Part shown: piece by piece, positions 47,911 to 60,604 of the stretch
How positions within the stretch are numbered: the first letter of the stretch is position 1
Layout of the letters: the number at the start of each line of letters is the position of its first letter
Notes under the pieces: generated by a model
What the model was told of the DNA's origin: nothing
The model's database searches: none
Seen by the model: only the letters and a program-made list of their open reading frames with translations
Program-made: the position numbers and the translations under genes
NCBI GenBank assembly: GCA_916700875.1
Contig: CAKAKS010000032.1
Location: 20,265,629 to 20,329,628, forward strand
Direction of reading: 5' to 3'
DNA: 64,000 nt
Source of the DNA: Sebastes aleutianus
Lineage: Eukaryota > Chordata > Actinopteri > Perciformes > Sebastidae

Positions 47911-50725
47911 GTATAAAGGTAATAAAATGGTCAGTAAGTAGTGAAAAATAGCCTTTTCTAAAGAGGAGAAAAACAATTAACAATGTAAACATGTGGTGCA
48001 TATCCATCAGAGGAGAACACTGCTATGGATCTACAGCATATAATGCTATCAGAAACTGCAGAATAGGCCTTTTCTCTCCTCTATGCTAATCTAACATACT
48101 TCCTTGATATATTCTGTGGGGGAAGTAAGTTCATCACTCGATGAAAAATGAATTGATGAAAAAATTTACCTTGAGTGTCCCGGACAAATACATCCATAAG
48201 CCACTTACGTAGATAAGCTAAGTGGCAAACCGTACTCACTCCTTTTAATATGCCTCGCTGGTGCTCAGAGAAAGAGGGAAAGCAGTACAGATATGACGTA
48301 CCCTCTTGCTCCCCTTCATTAATCTTAATAAAACAATTGACCCCTGAATAGCTTATTCCTGCCCTGGACCATTAGGCTGCATGACCGAGGCTTTAAATAT
48401 TAAGCAGGCTTTGTAAAATTTGATAAAATGTTTAGTAAATGGCATAAGGCACGGTGCACTCATGGGCTTTTTTTCTCTTACCCTTGTGTTGTTAATGATG
48501 GATATGTTTTTATACGACAGAATGCTGTTTTAAGCAGCATTGTGGTATTGATATTTGCCTTCAGCTTGCATGATTTAAGAAGGCAGATCCATCAGGCTTT
48601 TACCTCCTCTAACTAGTCTGACATAATCTCGCAGGGAATTTAAAAAGACAGTGACCACGAGACTGCCTGCGAGGATGCTACGCCATTTCTCGTCTGTGTA
48701 ATGCTGCAGTATTTTTGCCCCTTTGCCCCCTCGGACTGAGGCGATGGAGCCGAGTACACCACACAATATACAGTAATTTGTCTCTGATTAAAATTTCTGC
48801 TGAGCTTTGAAGCCTATACTGGTGTTCTGTGCTGAAGTGGTCTTCCTCGTCTGGTAAAAATTGAAAGCCTTTTCATCTCAGAGGGCTTAAGGGGTCAAAG
48901 GAGCACCAAATAACCCTCCCTGTTGTGTTTCTTTTTTTTCCCCTCAGAAGCTCGTAACAAACTGCACCTTTGTCGAACGCGGCCTCTGTCAGGCCGGGGC
49001 TGGGGGGGACTGCCCTCGGGTTCAGGCTTTGGAGACCCTGTCAGTTTCAAAACGGGGTCTGCTTTATTTCACCCTCTGACCCCAGGCCCGAAAAGAGCCA
49101 CGCAGGAAAAACAGAGAGATATATGATACATCAAGGCCTAGTGAAACTCCACGGCTGGGAAATGAGGGAGCTGCAAACTGCAGAGTGAGCAGAAAATGAA
49201 GGAGCTTATTGTAGGGGGATTTTTAACACCACAATTCCTATTTGGGGGTGAATCAAGGTTGCTATATTGTCAAATTGAAACCCAGAAGTTTTGCTTTTTG
49301 ATTTTATATTGTTGCAATACATCTAATCTGTAAATAACCTGATGGGAAAGTGAGATCTGTCACAAGCTTTGCATATCATTTGCACCTTCCCTACTTCCAA
49401 TCATTTACAAACAAACAAATAGATAACACTGAAACAGAAATGAGATAAATTCATTAAACACACTGGGGAACGGAGTGGCGTCCAATTTTCTTAAAGTGTA
49501 ATTTTAAAGATAATGAAGTGCAACATTTGATTTGAAGCACAAAAAAAAGAGAATACTTGTTTGTAGCTTAATTGAGATTGACAAAACCATTACATGTAAG
49601 GTTTTCTATTGTCTGGGAGAAATTGAAATCCATGGATAAATTCTCAAGTTTGACGCATCTGCATTAAATGAATGAAATTGATTGACTTGGAGATGTTGCT
49701 GCATAGCCAATCAATCTAAAGAGGGACAACGCAGGGGGCGTCCGTGGGGATGCGGAGAGGAAGGGCCTCCTATTGTTTTGGGGCCCGATGTCAGCCAGTC
49801 CTTGACCTTGGGGGGGTCCAGGCCTCCGCACTCAGGCCTGGGTGAGAACGCTGGGATGAGGGCTCCGATGCTCAATATGGGAGAGCCGGGGCTTTCAAGC
49901 TCAGGGTCACGGGGTCAGCATCAATGCTCAGGAGTATTAATGAGTGACCTTCGGAAAATGGTGGAGGAGGACGGAGGGATGGAGGGAGGAGGTGGAGAAA
50001 AAAATGAAGGAAGGGGTGGGCGGGGTGAGTGGCAGAGAGAAAACTGTAAAGCCCTGAGAGAATGGAGGCTGAGACCTGTTTCTCCAAGATAACAGAGATT
50101 GGCCTATGAAAATGCATCCATCACAAGGCCACTAAGCCGGAGCCTTCTTTTGTGTGTCCATGTCGGCTGAGAGCGAGGGCTGATGGGGAGGAGGAGGATG
50201 GGATGGGGAGAGGGAGTGGGAGTGGGAGGGGGGTCAATCTGTGGAGATGGAAACAGGGGTTAGGGGAGGGGATGACGGGGGGAGAAAGGGTAAGGGAGGG
50301 AAGGGTCGCTCAGGCCAGCCTGGCGTGGACAAGTGAAGTGGGAACGCTCCATTGCTTATTCAACAGGGAGCAGATCTCTAAGAAGATAGAGGCCCACCAA
50401 TCTTTTGAATGGGGGGGGAGCAGCAGCCAAACGCGCAGGAGATTTCTAATTTCGTCAGCGAGCTCTCGGCTGAGGGGTTTGTGACAGAGCGGTCTGGAGG
50501 AGCAGGAAGAGCTATTAATGCTTTTAAGGTTAAGGCTTGGGTACTTCTCTTTCAATAAGAGTATGTTCTGAGGAAAATATTAGCATCAAGTGCATGTAAC
50601 AGTTAACCTGCTTTTGTCCTTGCCATTGAGTCGATTATTTCTTTTTTTTATAAGAGACAACTCCTAAAACGTTGGTTTTGAATTTATTTCAAATAATTTA
50701 TTTTTTATGCCTCAGTTACATACTG
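47911..50725. other. Single-copy-looking non-coding stretch, G-rich at the right
   Basis: No gene is supported. 48.9-49.1 kb and 49.7-50.5 kb are GC-rich and complex; the latter is strikingly G-rich on the + strand. The 136- and 110-codon frames there are Gly/Arg/Glu-rich by composition. The left part is AT-rich. Confidence 0.5.
50200..50233 (+). other. Potential G-quadruplex
   Basis: Six G runs of three or more (50200-50202, 50205-50208, 50212-50214, 50218-50220, 50224-50226, 50228-50233) separated by loops of 1-3 bases. This satisfies the usual G3+N1-7 pattern with two spare runs. Whether it folds in vivo is unknown. Confidence 0.7.
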
Positions 50726-51630
50726 TGTATACTGTAAGAAGTGGACGTAGTCACAGTGCTGTCACCCATTGGTTTGTGGACTGCCATTTTGAAGCCTTTG
50801 AGGCTGTCGCCATCTTGGTTTTTTGCAACCAGAAGTGAGGTTGGAGCTAAATACGACCGAATGCTGAATAAGACATTTTTAGGAGACCAAAATGAAACAA
50901 GTAGAGTATAATGTACAGCGATCTGGTCATTGTTGTGAAATAAATGCTGACAGGGCAATGAGAGACCCTGAAGGGGTTTATTTCACAACAATGACCCTCT
51001 AATTGTATATTATCCCGCATATTACATGGCTTCTTACTTAAGAAATCAATAATTTGACACAAAAACGGTCCGCCAGAGTTCAACATCAGAACTTCGCCCA
51101 TAGCAACGGTCTGTTATACATAGCAACAGTCTGCTATAAATAAATAACAGGCCTTAGAAATGCCATGATTGACCATTGAGAATCAAGTATTCAACACAGC
51201 AGTGTAATAATTAACTTTAATGAACTGAAAACACACTGTGAAAAGGTTAAAGTTGTAAGATGAAAACTCGGACTCCCACATCGGACGATGTCGTGGTAGC
51301 GACCTGTCAATCACAAGGTAACCTCGCCCTAAAGCATGCCCTGCTTTATGGTCTATTTGACTCTAAATGGGACCATAATTTACTAAATGAACATCATGTT
51401 GTATTGAAGAAAACTTGAAACTAGAGATTGAGACCATAAACTCATGTTTACAATGTTAACTGAGGTAATAAATCAAGTGAGAAGTAGGCTCATTTTCTCA
51501 CAGACTTCTATATAATTGGACTTCTTTTTGCAACCAGAGGAGTCGCCCCCTGCTGGCTATTAGAAAGAATGCAAGTTTAAGACACTTCAGCTTTTGCTTC
51601 ACTTCTCAAACCCAGAGGTAGCCCACTGGT
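50726..51630 (+). repeat. Family B dispersed repeat, copy 3, with internal insertion
   Basis: Begins gaagtggacgtag near 50739 and ends gaggtagcccactgg near 51630, colinear with copy 1. Relative to copy 1 it has about 310 extra bases at 50895-51204, between ccaaaatg and taataattaac. The extra segment contains a strong hairpin described separately. Confidence 0.82.
50908..51013. repeat. Long hairpin inside family B copy 3
   Basis: A perfect 20-bp inverted repeat: 50925-50944 (starts ggtcattgttgtgaa) and 50977-50996. Pairing continues imperfectly outward (ataatgtaca / tgtatattat) to 50908 and 51013. The 32-base loop itself contains caggg/ccctg, which can extend the stem. No open frame. Confidence 0.9.
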
Positions 51631-52470
51631 CAGTTACAGTAAACTTTGAAGCACACACTCCTCTGCTCTTATGTTTTGTACTTCATTCAGTAGTACAGTG
51701 CACCGCCGTCTCCTTTTACATCACAGATCAATGAAATCTGCAGGAGTGCCGGAACATGATTGTCTGCTTTATACCGACTTGTGTTTTCCTCCCGTCACCT
51801 GCTGCGCTCTCCAGAAATTTCCAAGAAGACGTTCTCCCTCCCCTCCGTGTCGCCGCGTATTCACTTCCTGATGTGAAGTGCAGGTTGACACAGATGAGCA
51901 ACAGACGAGAGATAGATTGTGTGGAGTGGGGGAGTGAGGTGGAGCTCTGTGCTCGTGCTGATGACTTCTATTTTGCATCGGAAGTGGCACATTGACGCAT
52001 TCAAATTAATGTGACTGCCTTCAACTTTTCGCTTTTTTCTATCTCCCTCTCTCTTTCCTCTCTTCTCTGTACCCTCAGGCTTTTTAATTTCCACTGGTCC
52101 CTCCGTCCATCCCGGAGACAGATGCACCATAGGCACTTTAAAGCTCCGTAATGTATACATTATTCATATCACTCCACAAAAGGTGCTCATTAAACTTTAC
52201 ATGGCCAATGGAGTAGGCAGCAGCCATAGATTGAAAGTGTTGCCCATATCACAAATGTCACAGTGGATTGACAGAGAAATGGGAGAGCGTTGCTGGGGGT
52301 TTGATTTGAAGAAGGCTTTGATTTAACTCCAAGGTTATTTGCATCCGGCTTCATCCGTCCTCCCTACAGCCTCCAGCTCACTGTCTCTTGTATTTGAACA
52401 CCACACAGACGTTAAGGATATAAATACAAATTTTATGTACAAAAATACAACATTCACTGAAGATTATATG
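51631..52470. other. Non-coding stretch, nothing recognised
   Basis: Moderate GC with a pyrimidine-rich patch near 52035-52070. No credible gene. Confidence 0.5.
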
Positions 52471-52478
52471 ATTTTAAT

Positions 52479-53130
52479 AACTAAAGTTAATGCGATAATA
52501 ACACGTTAATGCAAACTTGTTTTAACGTCACTGATTTCTTTAACGCAGACAATCTTTCAGAGGTTGTAGCTGGCGGAGTTTTAAAGTTAGAGTGAAGATA
52601 CTGGTATCACGAAAACTATAAAACCTAAAGAATCCATTGGTACCAACGATGTCATACTAGCTTGTTGCAAAGGAGGCTAAATAACGCTCCAAATGTATGC
52701 TACATTTTTGCAAGGAAAAACTGGCATGGCCATTTCCAAAGGGGTCCCTTGACCTCTGACATCCAGATATGTGAATGAAAATGGGTCCTGTGGGTACCCA
52801 GAAGTCTCCCCTTTACAGACATGCCCACTTTATGATAATCACATGCAATTTTGGGCAAGTCATAGTCAAGTCAGCACACTGACACACTGACAGCTGTTGT
52901 TGCCTGTTGGGCTGCAGTTTGCCATGTTATGATTTAAGCACATTTTTGTATACTAAATGCAGTACCTGTGAGGGTTTCTGGACCATATTTGTCATTGTTT
53001 TGTGTTGTTAATTGATTTCCAATAATAAACATATACATACATTTGCACAAAGCAAGCATATTTGCCCTCTCCCATGTTGATAAAGAGTATTAAATACTTG
53101 ATAAATCATTAAATATTTTAATCTGCCCTA
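52479..53130 (+). mobile_element. hAT-type MITE family 1, copy 4 (652 bp), eroded ends
   Basis: Interior colinear with copies 2 and 3 (gacctctgac, gtctcccctttacagacatg, tcagcacactgacacactg). The left terminus is reduced to aactaaagttaa and the right has lost the cgattgacag part, leaving tgcccta. Flanks attttaat (52471-52478) and atttaaat (53131-53138) match at 7 of 8, so the boundaries are still definable. Confidence 0.85.
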
Positions 53131-53138
53131 ATTTAAAT

Positions 53139-56100
53139 GTATATGTTTGGCCAAGTGTGACTTATACATAACAATAAGGTTGGATCAGATCCATACAAGG
53201 CAGGAGGGTTATGTATGCATGTATGCATAAATCCTATATGCAGTAATTCAACATCAAATGCATCTTTAAATCCGCGTAAAGCCCACCAGTGTTCATCACA
53301 ACACACCCAAAGGGCCCTCTATGGCAGCTTGTTTAAAACCTACATGCTTTCCTTCTCCTCGTCCAGGGGTCCCTGCAGAGCATTCATCCCTCAATAATAC
53401 AACACTTAACCCTCCTGTATTGTCCATAAAAGGCTGGGCAGCCAGGTATACAGTGAACTGGTGGGACTAACAAAAGCTCGGCGGCGAGCCGAGAAAAACA
53501 TCCACACAGGGAAATGAGCTGTCATTACAGTAGCAAGGCAGGCACTCAGGCACTCCTCTGTATGCGCTCATCTCTTCTGCTCGCTACCCCCAAGGTCCTC
53601 TTCCACTCATAAATACATAATTACGCCCACCGCCCGCCATGATGATTTCTGTTTTCATCAGCTGTCAGAAATGACCTGAATTACCCATCACTGTTTGACC
53701 CAAATGCAGCCGTCAGATATGTTAATCACAGCTTACATAACCACTCAGCCCTCTTTTCCACCGACTTCAACTCTGTGTACGCGCGTGTGCCCGAAACCCC
53801 TTTAAATAGCACCTGTCACAGAACAAAATAAATAAAAAAAAGAGATTTAAAACTATGAGATGAGGTATTTTGCATCCATAAATTAACCTTGACTTTGACG
53901 TGTCTCGGCGGGAGGCGTGCTGAGCTGTACCTTTTTAATGTTTAACATGACAGAGAAGACAGAAAAACAGTAAAGGCTGATGTCCCTGAAAGCTGTGACC
54001 TGAACTTATCCAATATGCAGAGTGAGGAGGAGGAGGAAAACAAGATAAATGTTATGTTGACTACACTTTTTTTAACTTTTGTGCCTTTCAAGAAATATTT
54101 TGACAGCAGAAATTAAATATGTATTTATGTAGATATTGTCATGGAGGCATTAAAAGGATGTAAACAAGTCTGTTTTCAATGCATTCAGCTCTTAAACTTA
54201 TTCTATTGAAGCGTTTCTAACACTACTACATTACTAACTCTGCCAGTACACTTTGCAGTGAAGGCCCCTTCGGACTTATGTCTTGCAGCCCGCTGAAGGA
54301 TTTGTTCGCTCCCAGTGCCGCCGTTAGTCTCCTGATGTTTCATGTTGGCGCCTCAAACCCCTCCGTAACCTCACCCGAGTGTTTTAAAGTCAAGTGTGTT
54401 TGACATTTCAGTGTTTGAACTCGTGTAGCCGGGCACGAGAAGACTGCTTCTCCTCAGACAAAACATGACCGAGGTCACAGTGGGATTTGTAGGTACAATC
54501 CTACAGACTGATGGCATTAATATTTCTCTGTAGCACATTTACAGAACCAATCTTAACTCTAGCCACGAGAATTTGCATCAATATATTATGACAAAATTAT
54601 GTGCCGTTTCGAGTCCACATGAATTCATAGCCGGCGGTTATTTGCGCTCTGTGCAAGATGTTTGCATAGTGTAACTAACTGATCATTTTGTAGAAATACC
54701 ACTTGTGCAAGCACGTTGCATTATCTCACTCTTAAATCTGATGTATGTAGTTGTAATTAGACACAGGATTTTATCAGCTAAGCTGGAGTATTATACATAC
54801 AAGTTTTTTTTTTTTGCTGTCAGCGCAAAAGCATCACAGCAACAAGTTGCAGAAAAAGCCCTTTTTTGCAATGTTATCTCATTAGCGGTAATTATAACAC
54901 ATATCATCCTGTATTATTGTGCGAACCAAAATACCCCGAAGCGAAAAGTCCTTCCCCCAGCCCAACGCCTGTTTCCACATAACACTGGGTAGGTTTCGCT
55001 CTGCCATCTTTTCTTTGCATAAACAGTGCCTGCAGTCAGAGTCTGCTCTGATCAAAGGGACAAATCTATCCAGGAGCAATCAGGTTGCTGCGCTAGCCCG
55101 GGCTGCTGACAACTCCAGGCTCTTTGATCAGAAATACATCATCTTCAGCGGGCTGCCTGCCTGGATGCCTTTGTCTGGGGCCAGGAAATAGGGGAAGCGA
55201 TAGCTCCCTCTTGGTGCTCCTCTTCGTTGCTACGCCTTTTGGCAGGCAAGATGAAAGCTACCCCAATTATAAGTGAAAATACCCCCAATGAACTGAGCTG
55301 AGCTTCTGGGTGCAGCGAGAGACACCACCCCCCCCCACTCCTATATATCACTAAATCTCTATTCGCCGCCTATGCATGATGGTACAAAAGATATTGTCAA
55401 TTTCTCTTTTCTCTTCCCGTGTCTTTCTCGGTGAAATGAGACTTTGGTTGAGATAGTGTGCCGGTGCAATTGAGGTCACATCCAAAAGCATCGGTCTCCC
55501 TCCTCCCAATTTAGTAACTGCAGTTCTAATAACATGGTCTTGTCGGCAAGGAAGAAGAAAAGTGAATGTCTGGGCCTCTAAAGCGCACCTCCTTCGCTCC
55601 CCTCCCCTGCTTTCAACCCCTTGACTGTGAGCTAAAACGATTTTTTTTTTTTTTTTCCACCCAGCTTCAAGAGGTGGAACAGGAGATGTTGAATGATGGA
55701 CAGGTGTGCAGGCATTGTGCTGTTCAGCTCTGCACTGAAGGAGATCATTGATTTGCATTACAGTCCCACACATAAAACACAACCCTCCACACACACACAC
55801 ACACATCTCACTGTTCCACCCGTATGACTGCACCACCTCCCACATGGCAGCCCACACCCAGGCTCCTAATCAAGGAGCGAATGTTTATCTCACTTCCTGT
55901 CTTTTTATAGGGGTGGAGTGTTATCTGCGGCTTCTGGTACCACCTCACCTGGGCTGACCTGAGGGGGGAAAGCTATCACGCCTCGACGCAGGCTTTACAA
56001 GCCCGCTCAGATGGTGTCAAAACCATACATTACCTCACAGAGAATATACATCTGGAGGTATTAAATGAGGGTTATTGCAGGAGACTTGACCTTTCTCGCT

Positions 56101-56918
56101 TGGCTCATATCTTGGCTCAAACAAATCAGACCAATTTCACTTTGAATAGATTACCCAAACTGTTTTTTTTTTTTCTTGAAGTACACAGAAAAAAGCAACA
56201 ACACCCAGGGAAGCCGATGCTGCTTAAAGGTGTAATCCCCTGTGTCAACAGCCTCAGAGGCATATCAGGTGTCTTTAAGCTCATCCACCTGTCAGTGAGC
56301 TCTTCCAGCAATTACACATCTGTCAAGTGTCACCTATCTCAGCTCTCACTGACAAGAGTTATGTCAAGCAGTCAGCCATTACGGCGGCCCAAATGGAGAC
56401 TGCATTGTTTAGAGCCAGCAGGAAGTGACTGTGGCATGGAAGAGTGAGCAGGATCTCCATAGTGTGACTGGGAAGCCAAGCTAACGGTTAGTTTCGGAGA
56501 AGGGGTGGGGGGGTGGGGGTTGATGGGGCTTCTGTCCAGATCTCTTTTCTCACGTCTGCTCATATTTCTCAGAGCTGGAATGGCAGCAAGGGTGTTTTTT
56601 GTTCGCTACAGTGAGCCTCGAGACTCATCCGGGCTGGTTAAATCTTTGCCCAGGGCAACGGCTTTTATATGCATGAGCTTGATTTGACCCGTCTTCAGGC
56701 TGTGAATAGGGTTATGCAAAAGAGAAAATTAGGCAGAATATTAAATATGATATCAGGTCTAGCCTTACCACGTGCTTTAATATTGACTTATTGTTGGTTG
56801 GAATATATGCTGTGTGTGTTTTATAGTTTTCATTTCCCTTTAGTTTATTTTTGCCTTGTGAAAAGACACCTTTAAATTAAGAGTAAGTTGCCTCAGAATA
56901 AGTTTTTGTTAGCCAGTT
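53139..56918. other. Single-copy-looking non-coding stretch
   Basis: No gene is supported. 53.45-54.0 kb and 55.0-55.3 kb are complex and repeat-free, candidate regulatory DNA. T runs near 54806-54817, 55641-55656 and 56163; (CA)n at 55789-55806; G-rich patch at 56502-56528. The 168-codon antisense frame at 55857-55351 has no recognisable domain. Confidence 0.5.
56502..56528 (+). other. Potential G-quadruplex
   Basis: Four G runs (4, 7, 5 and 4 bases) with loops of 1, 1 and 5 bases. Confidence 0.6.
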
Positions 56919-57439
56919 TTAAAGTTACCATATTATAAAAAAGTGAGATTTTCATGTTTTTTTTATTATAAAGCAAGCTTAAGTCCTATATAAATACTGT
57001 GAAAGTATCGAAACGCTCAATCCACAAGGAAAAACATACAGCCCGTATTCAGAAACTCTGCATTTGAAACAAGCTGTCAGGATTTCTGTCCATTTGTGAT
57101 GTCACAAATATACAATATTTAGACCCTTTACATAGTTTTAAACGTAAACATTCTAAATGTGTCCCAGTTTATTCCTGGTTGCAGTTTATGTGAATGTCAT
57201 CAGCTGACAGGAAGTAAACATGGACCCAGACTGTTGCCAGGCAACGCAATCCTGTTGCAATTCCGTTGAAATGCACTAAAACGGAGCGTTTCAGACAGAG
57301 GGTAAATACAGGCATATTCAAGCAGACAGTGCGAGGAAAATAAAGTTTTTTTTGAACATTACAGCATGCAAACATGTTCTAGTAGAAACACAAAATACAA
57401 GTATGAACCTGAAAATGAGAACGATATGGGACCTTTTAA
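56919..57439 (-). mobile_element. TTAA-flanked MITE (piggyBac-like), copy 2, inverted
   Basis: Inverted relative to the copy at 14002-14521. Shared blocks include the complements of ctcattttcaggttcata, gcatttcaa and cacaaatggacagaaatcct. Ends are TTAAAGttaCCATAT at 56919 and ATATGGGACCttttaa at 57424-57439, with TTAA at 56919-56922 and 57436-57439. No transposase. Confidence 0.85.
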
Positions 57440-57793
57440 AGGAACGGTGTGTTTATTAGCATTTAGGGGGATCTATTGACAGAAATGGAATATATTGTTG
57501 TTATTATTATTATTATAAGTATGTTTCCTTTAGTGTATAATCACCTGAAAATACGAACCGTCATGTTTTTTAGAATGAGTCGTTTATATCTACATACGGA
57601 GCGGGTCCTCTTCACTGAGTTGGCCGCCATGTTTCTACATTAGTCCAGAACAGATAAACCAAACACTGGCTCTAGAAAGAGCCCTTCAGGTTTTTGTGTT
57701 GGCTACCGTAGTTCTCTTACATGCTTGGCACACAGGAGAAGTTTTAATTGGTTGCAATATGCAACCTCACTGCTAGATGCCGCCAGATCCTGT
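57436..57793 (+). mobile_element. Second TTAA-type MITE, 3'-truncated
   Basis: Starts at the same TTAA that ends the previous element (TTAAAGGAACGGTGTG) and continues through gcatttagggggatctatt, gagcgggtcctcttcac and aaccaaacactggctctaga to gatgccgccagatcctgt. I recognise this as a widespread fish repeat whose full copies end in the inverted form of aaaggaacagtgt; that end is missing here. Family recognition is from memory, and only one copy is in the window. Confidence 0.55.
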
Positions 57794-58063
57794 GGCTGCG
57801 GTAGGATAACAGAGCGCCAGCAGACCTTGGACCAGCTTACCACCTGCCTCTTAATGGATCATGGATGCATAACATAATAAATAAAAGTAGCACAATTAAT
57901 GCATCCAAATGTAACAGAGTGAAAGTAGTTATTTTTTTCTATAAATCTACTCAGGAGTAAAAAGCATGCTGCATTACAACTATTCTGACAAGTACAATTT
58001 ACTCAAAAATGTTACTTGAGTACATGTAATGGAGTAAATGTAACTCATTACTACCCACCTCTG
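57794..58063. repeat. Probable truncated DNA-element end
   Basis: The right edge ttactacccacctctg and the preceding acttgagtacatgtaat block resemble the terminus of a common fish MITE (from memory). The left edge is undefined. Confidence 0.35.
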
Positions 58064-60604
58064 CACATATGTCTCTGATGTATGTTTAATCTGTGCAAAA
58101 AAACACCACAACAATAATGTAAAAATGGCAAGTTGCACTTTTAACTTAGTTACTGTATGTGCTGGTCTATTTCTCGGCTGGGAGCAGAGAGCTCCTTCGT
58201 TAGCAAGAAGACTAGAATCACTACTTCCTCTTCAAAATGATCCCCAATGAAGAATTAACATCACTGATTGTAGATTAAAAACCCTAAAACATTGTTAAAT
58301 TAACTTGAACTAGATAACCACTGCATGCTGTTAGCTAATATTGTGCACAAGGTTGTCACACAGATGTTTTTAAGCGCTTCAAAAAAACTACTTCTGGACA
58401 CCCCTCAGCCCTGTTGAATATTTCAGTGCCTATTACAGTCTGAAAGGATCATCAGATCGTGTCTCGTCTGTGTGGCCTGTTGTAGTGGCTGTTCACACCC
58501 CGTCTTTGTTGCTCTCTCAACTGAATTTTGTATCACAGGTGCTCCACTCAGTGTTAAAAGCTTGCAAAGTAAAGAAAGAGAGATTGAATCTGGGTCACTT
58601 TAATGCTCTCGTCCGTCACACCACTACATCTCCTCAGGCCTGAGACGCAAGGCACATTGTCAAGTATTAATGAAGAAAACGTCCCTGTAGGGCTGGTGTT
58701 TGTCAAACCAAATTACATACATTCAGTCGGAAAGGTGAGGATTAATCTTTCAAATCCCTTCTGGATGTGTAGGATGCACACTGAAAATAACCCCCCTGAC
58801 GCTGACGCGAATTGGCTGAGCAGAAGCATTGTGCTGTTATGGTATACATACTGCAGGGCGCGATGCCAGTAAACTAGTGAATATGCTGACGGCAATATAG
58901 TAACTTGTATAGCTGCAGCAGCTGGTAAATATGCACACACTTAAACAAAAACTGGGACGGAATATATTCTAGCGGTGTGTTGCCAGCGAGTGTTTGGTGT
59001 TTTCATGATTGTGTTTTGGCTTTTCATCGAATGAATAATTCTGAGTGACGATAGAAAATGCAGAGAGACAAACATAACAGAGGAGTAAGTTTGAGGGAGG
59101 CTTTAAAATAATAAGGGAAAAATACAGAATCTGCATGACAATAATGTCTTGCTTAGGTGGTCGTACAGCTTAAAACACTTATTATAATCACATGAACAAA
59201 GAGTGCATGAACAAAATAGTCAAACCTACTCATGTAAAACAAACAAATAAGCAAAAAACTCCATTCTCACACAGTATGTCAATAGCTCTGTATTTTTTCT
59301 GGCAAAAAATGGCCTTTTTTTTCTCTCCACAAAGCGCTTTACAGTGATGGTTAAAGCTTTTGTCCCATGAGGCAGTTTTATTTGGATGCGAAGAGGGAAA
59401 AAAAAAAATCTCAGTCAATTAAATGCCATTGATGATACAGAGACGGGCTGCTGTGAGAAACAGCAAAGCAATCCACGTCCTCGCTCATTTATAGCCGGGA
59501 TTTGGTCTACCATGGGAAAGAAGCACTGGAGGTGGATGTGCAGAATTCCCCCCTCCATCTCTCCTGCTAGTGTCTTGCTGAGATTTAAATAAGCCTAAAG
59601 ATTACTTGAGGGCCTTTAAATGCAAATTTTGGTGAGTGTGCAAAGCCCCTCCTGTAAACCTCAGCCTTATCATTTGCCTCCCAGATTAGGGCCTGTCTGA
59701 GATGGGAAGCTGGCTCCAGGCCCCCCAATAAGCTGCAGGCCAGGGGCCACTCCAGAGAGAGATGGATGGAGAGGGAAAGGGGGCTTGCTATGGATATGTG
59801 TGCCAAGGTCAACGGTGGCTGCACTCACAATAATCGCCAACTATCAAGAGACTCACATCTGGGGGTTTGCTTATCTCACTGTGTGTTTCTGCATGCATTT
59901 GTGTGTTTGTAGCTACTTCAAACACAACCCCAGTCACAAGGGCTCTGAGCCAGGATCTCTGACAGATTAGGCAATAATCAATTAACAAATTAAGAAAAAG
60001 TAAGCAAAACTGCCTTGTATCCCGTGCATTAGAAAACACTTTGGTGCACAGCTACAGCGATTGGCCCGGTGTCTTGCGCGTTTTGCGAGGGGGTATAACA
60101 GATGTTGGAAATGGCTTTGATAGGTATATTGGCTCTGAGGAAAATCCAAGAGTATTTATGGTTTGAAACATGAAAGGATCCTGGCTTGTGGATGCATTTA
60201 TATTTGAATGGCACCCACTTCATTACTTAATGATTTGAAAAGGCTGTTAGGGAGCTGAGCCGGAGCCAACGAACCCATGACCCTGCTGAGTCAATGTGCT
60301 AAACAGACACAGGCTCTGCTGCAGGCAGCTACACTTCTCACACCATGGAAATATGACATGGAAAAAAGGAGGATACATTAGTCTAGATTAAAACACACCC
60401 GCTTGTGCAAGAATTATATAAACCAGGTTTGTTGAAGCAGCTACATTCAATATTTTTATCACAACGATGGATCAAATGATGGTGTGTTATGTAAAAGAGG
60501 TTGCTGGTAGTGACAAACTCATAGAGAATTATCTCCGGCTCTGCAATTCCCCTCAGCTTTACAGAGCTTTATAGCATCTTCCAGTTCTTTGTTTTGGTGC
60601 CCTA
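58064..60604. other. Single-copy-looking non-coding stretch
   Basis: No gene or repeat copy is recognised. Ordinary composition. Confidence 0.5.

Noticed and set aside
48940..49130. Possible exon after a pyrimidine tract and CAG near 48946
   Set aside because: The downstream frame has no recognisable protein and no convincing donor; acceptor-like sequences are frequent by chance.
55351..55857. 168-codon antisense frame
   Set aside because: Includes a poly-Lys run from a T tract and a (CA)n-derived segment; no family resemblance.
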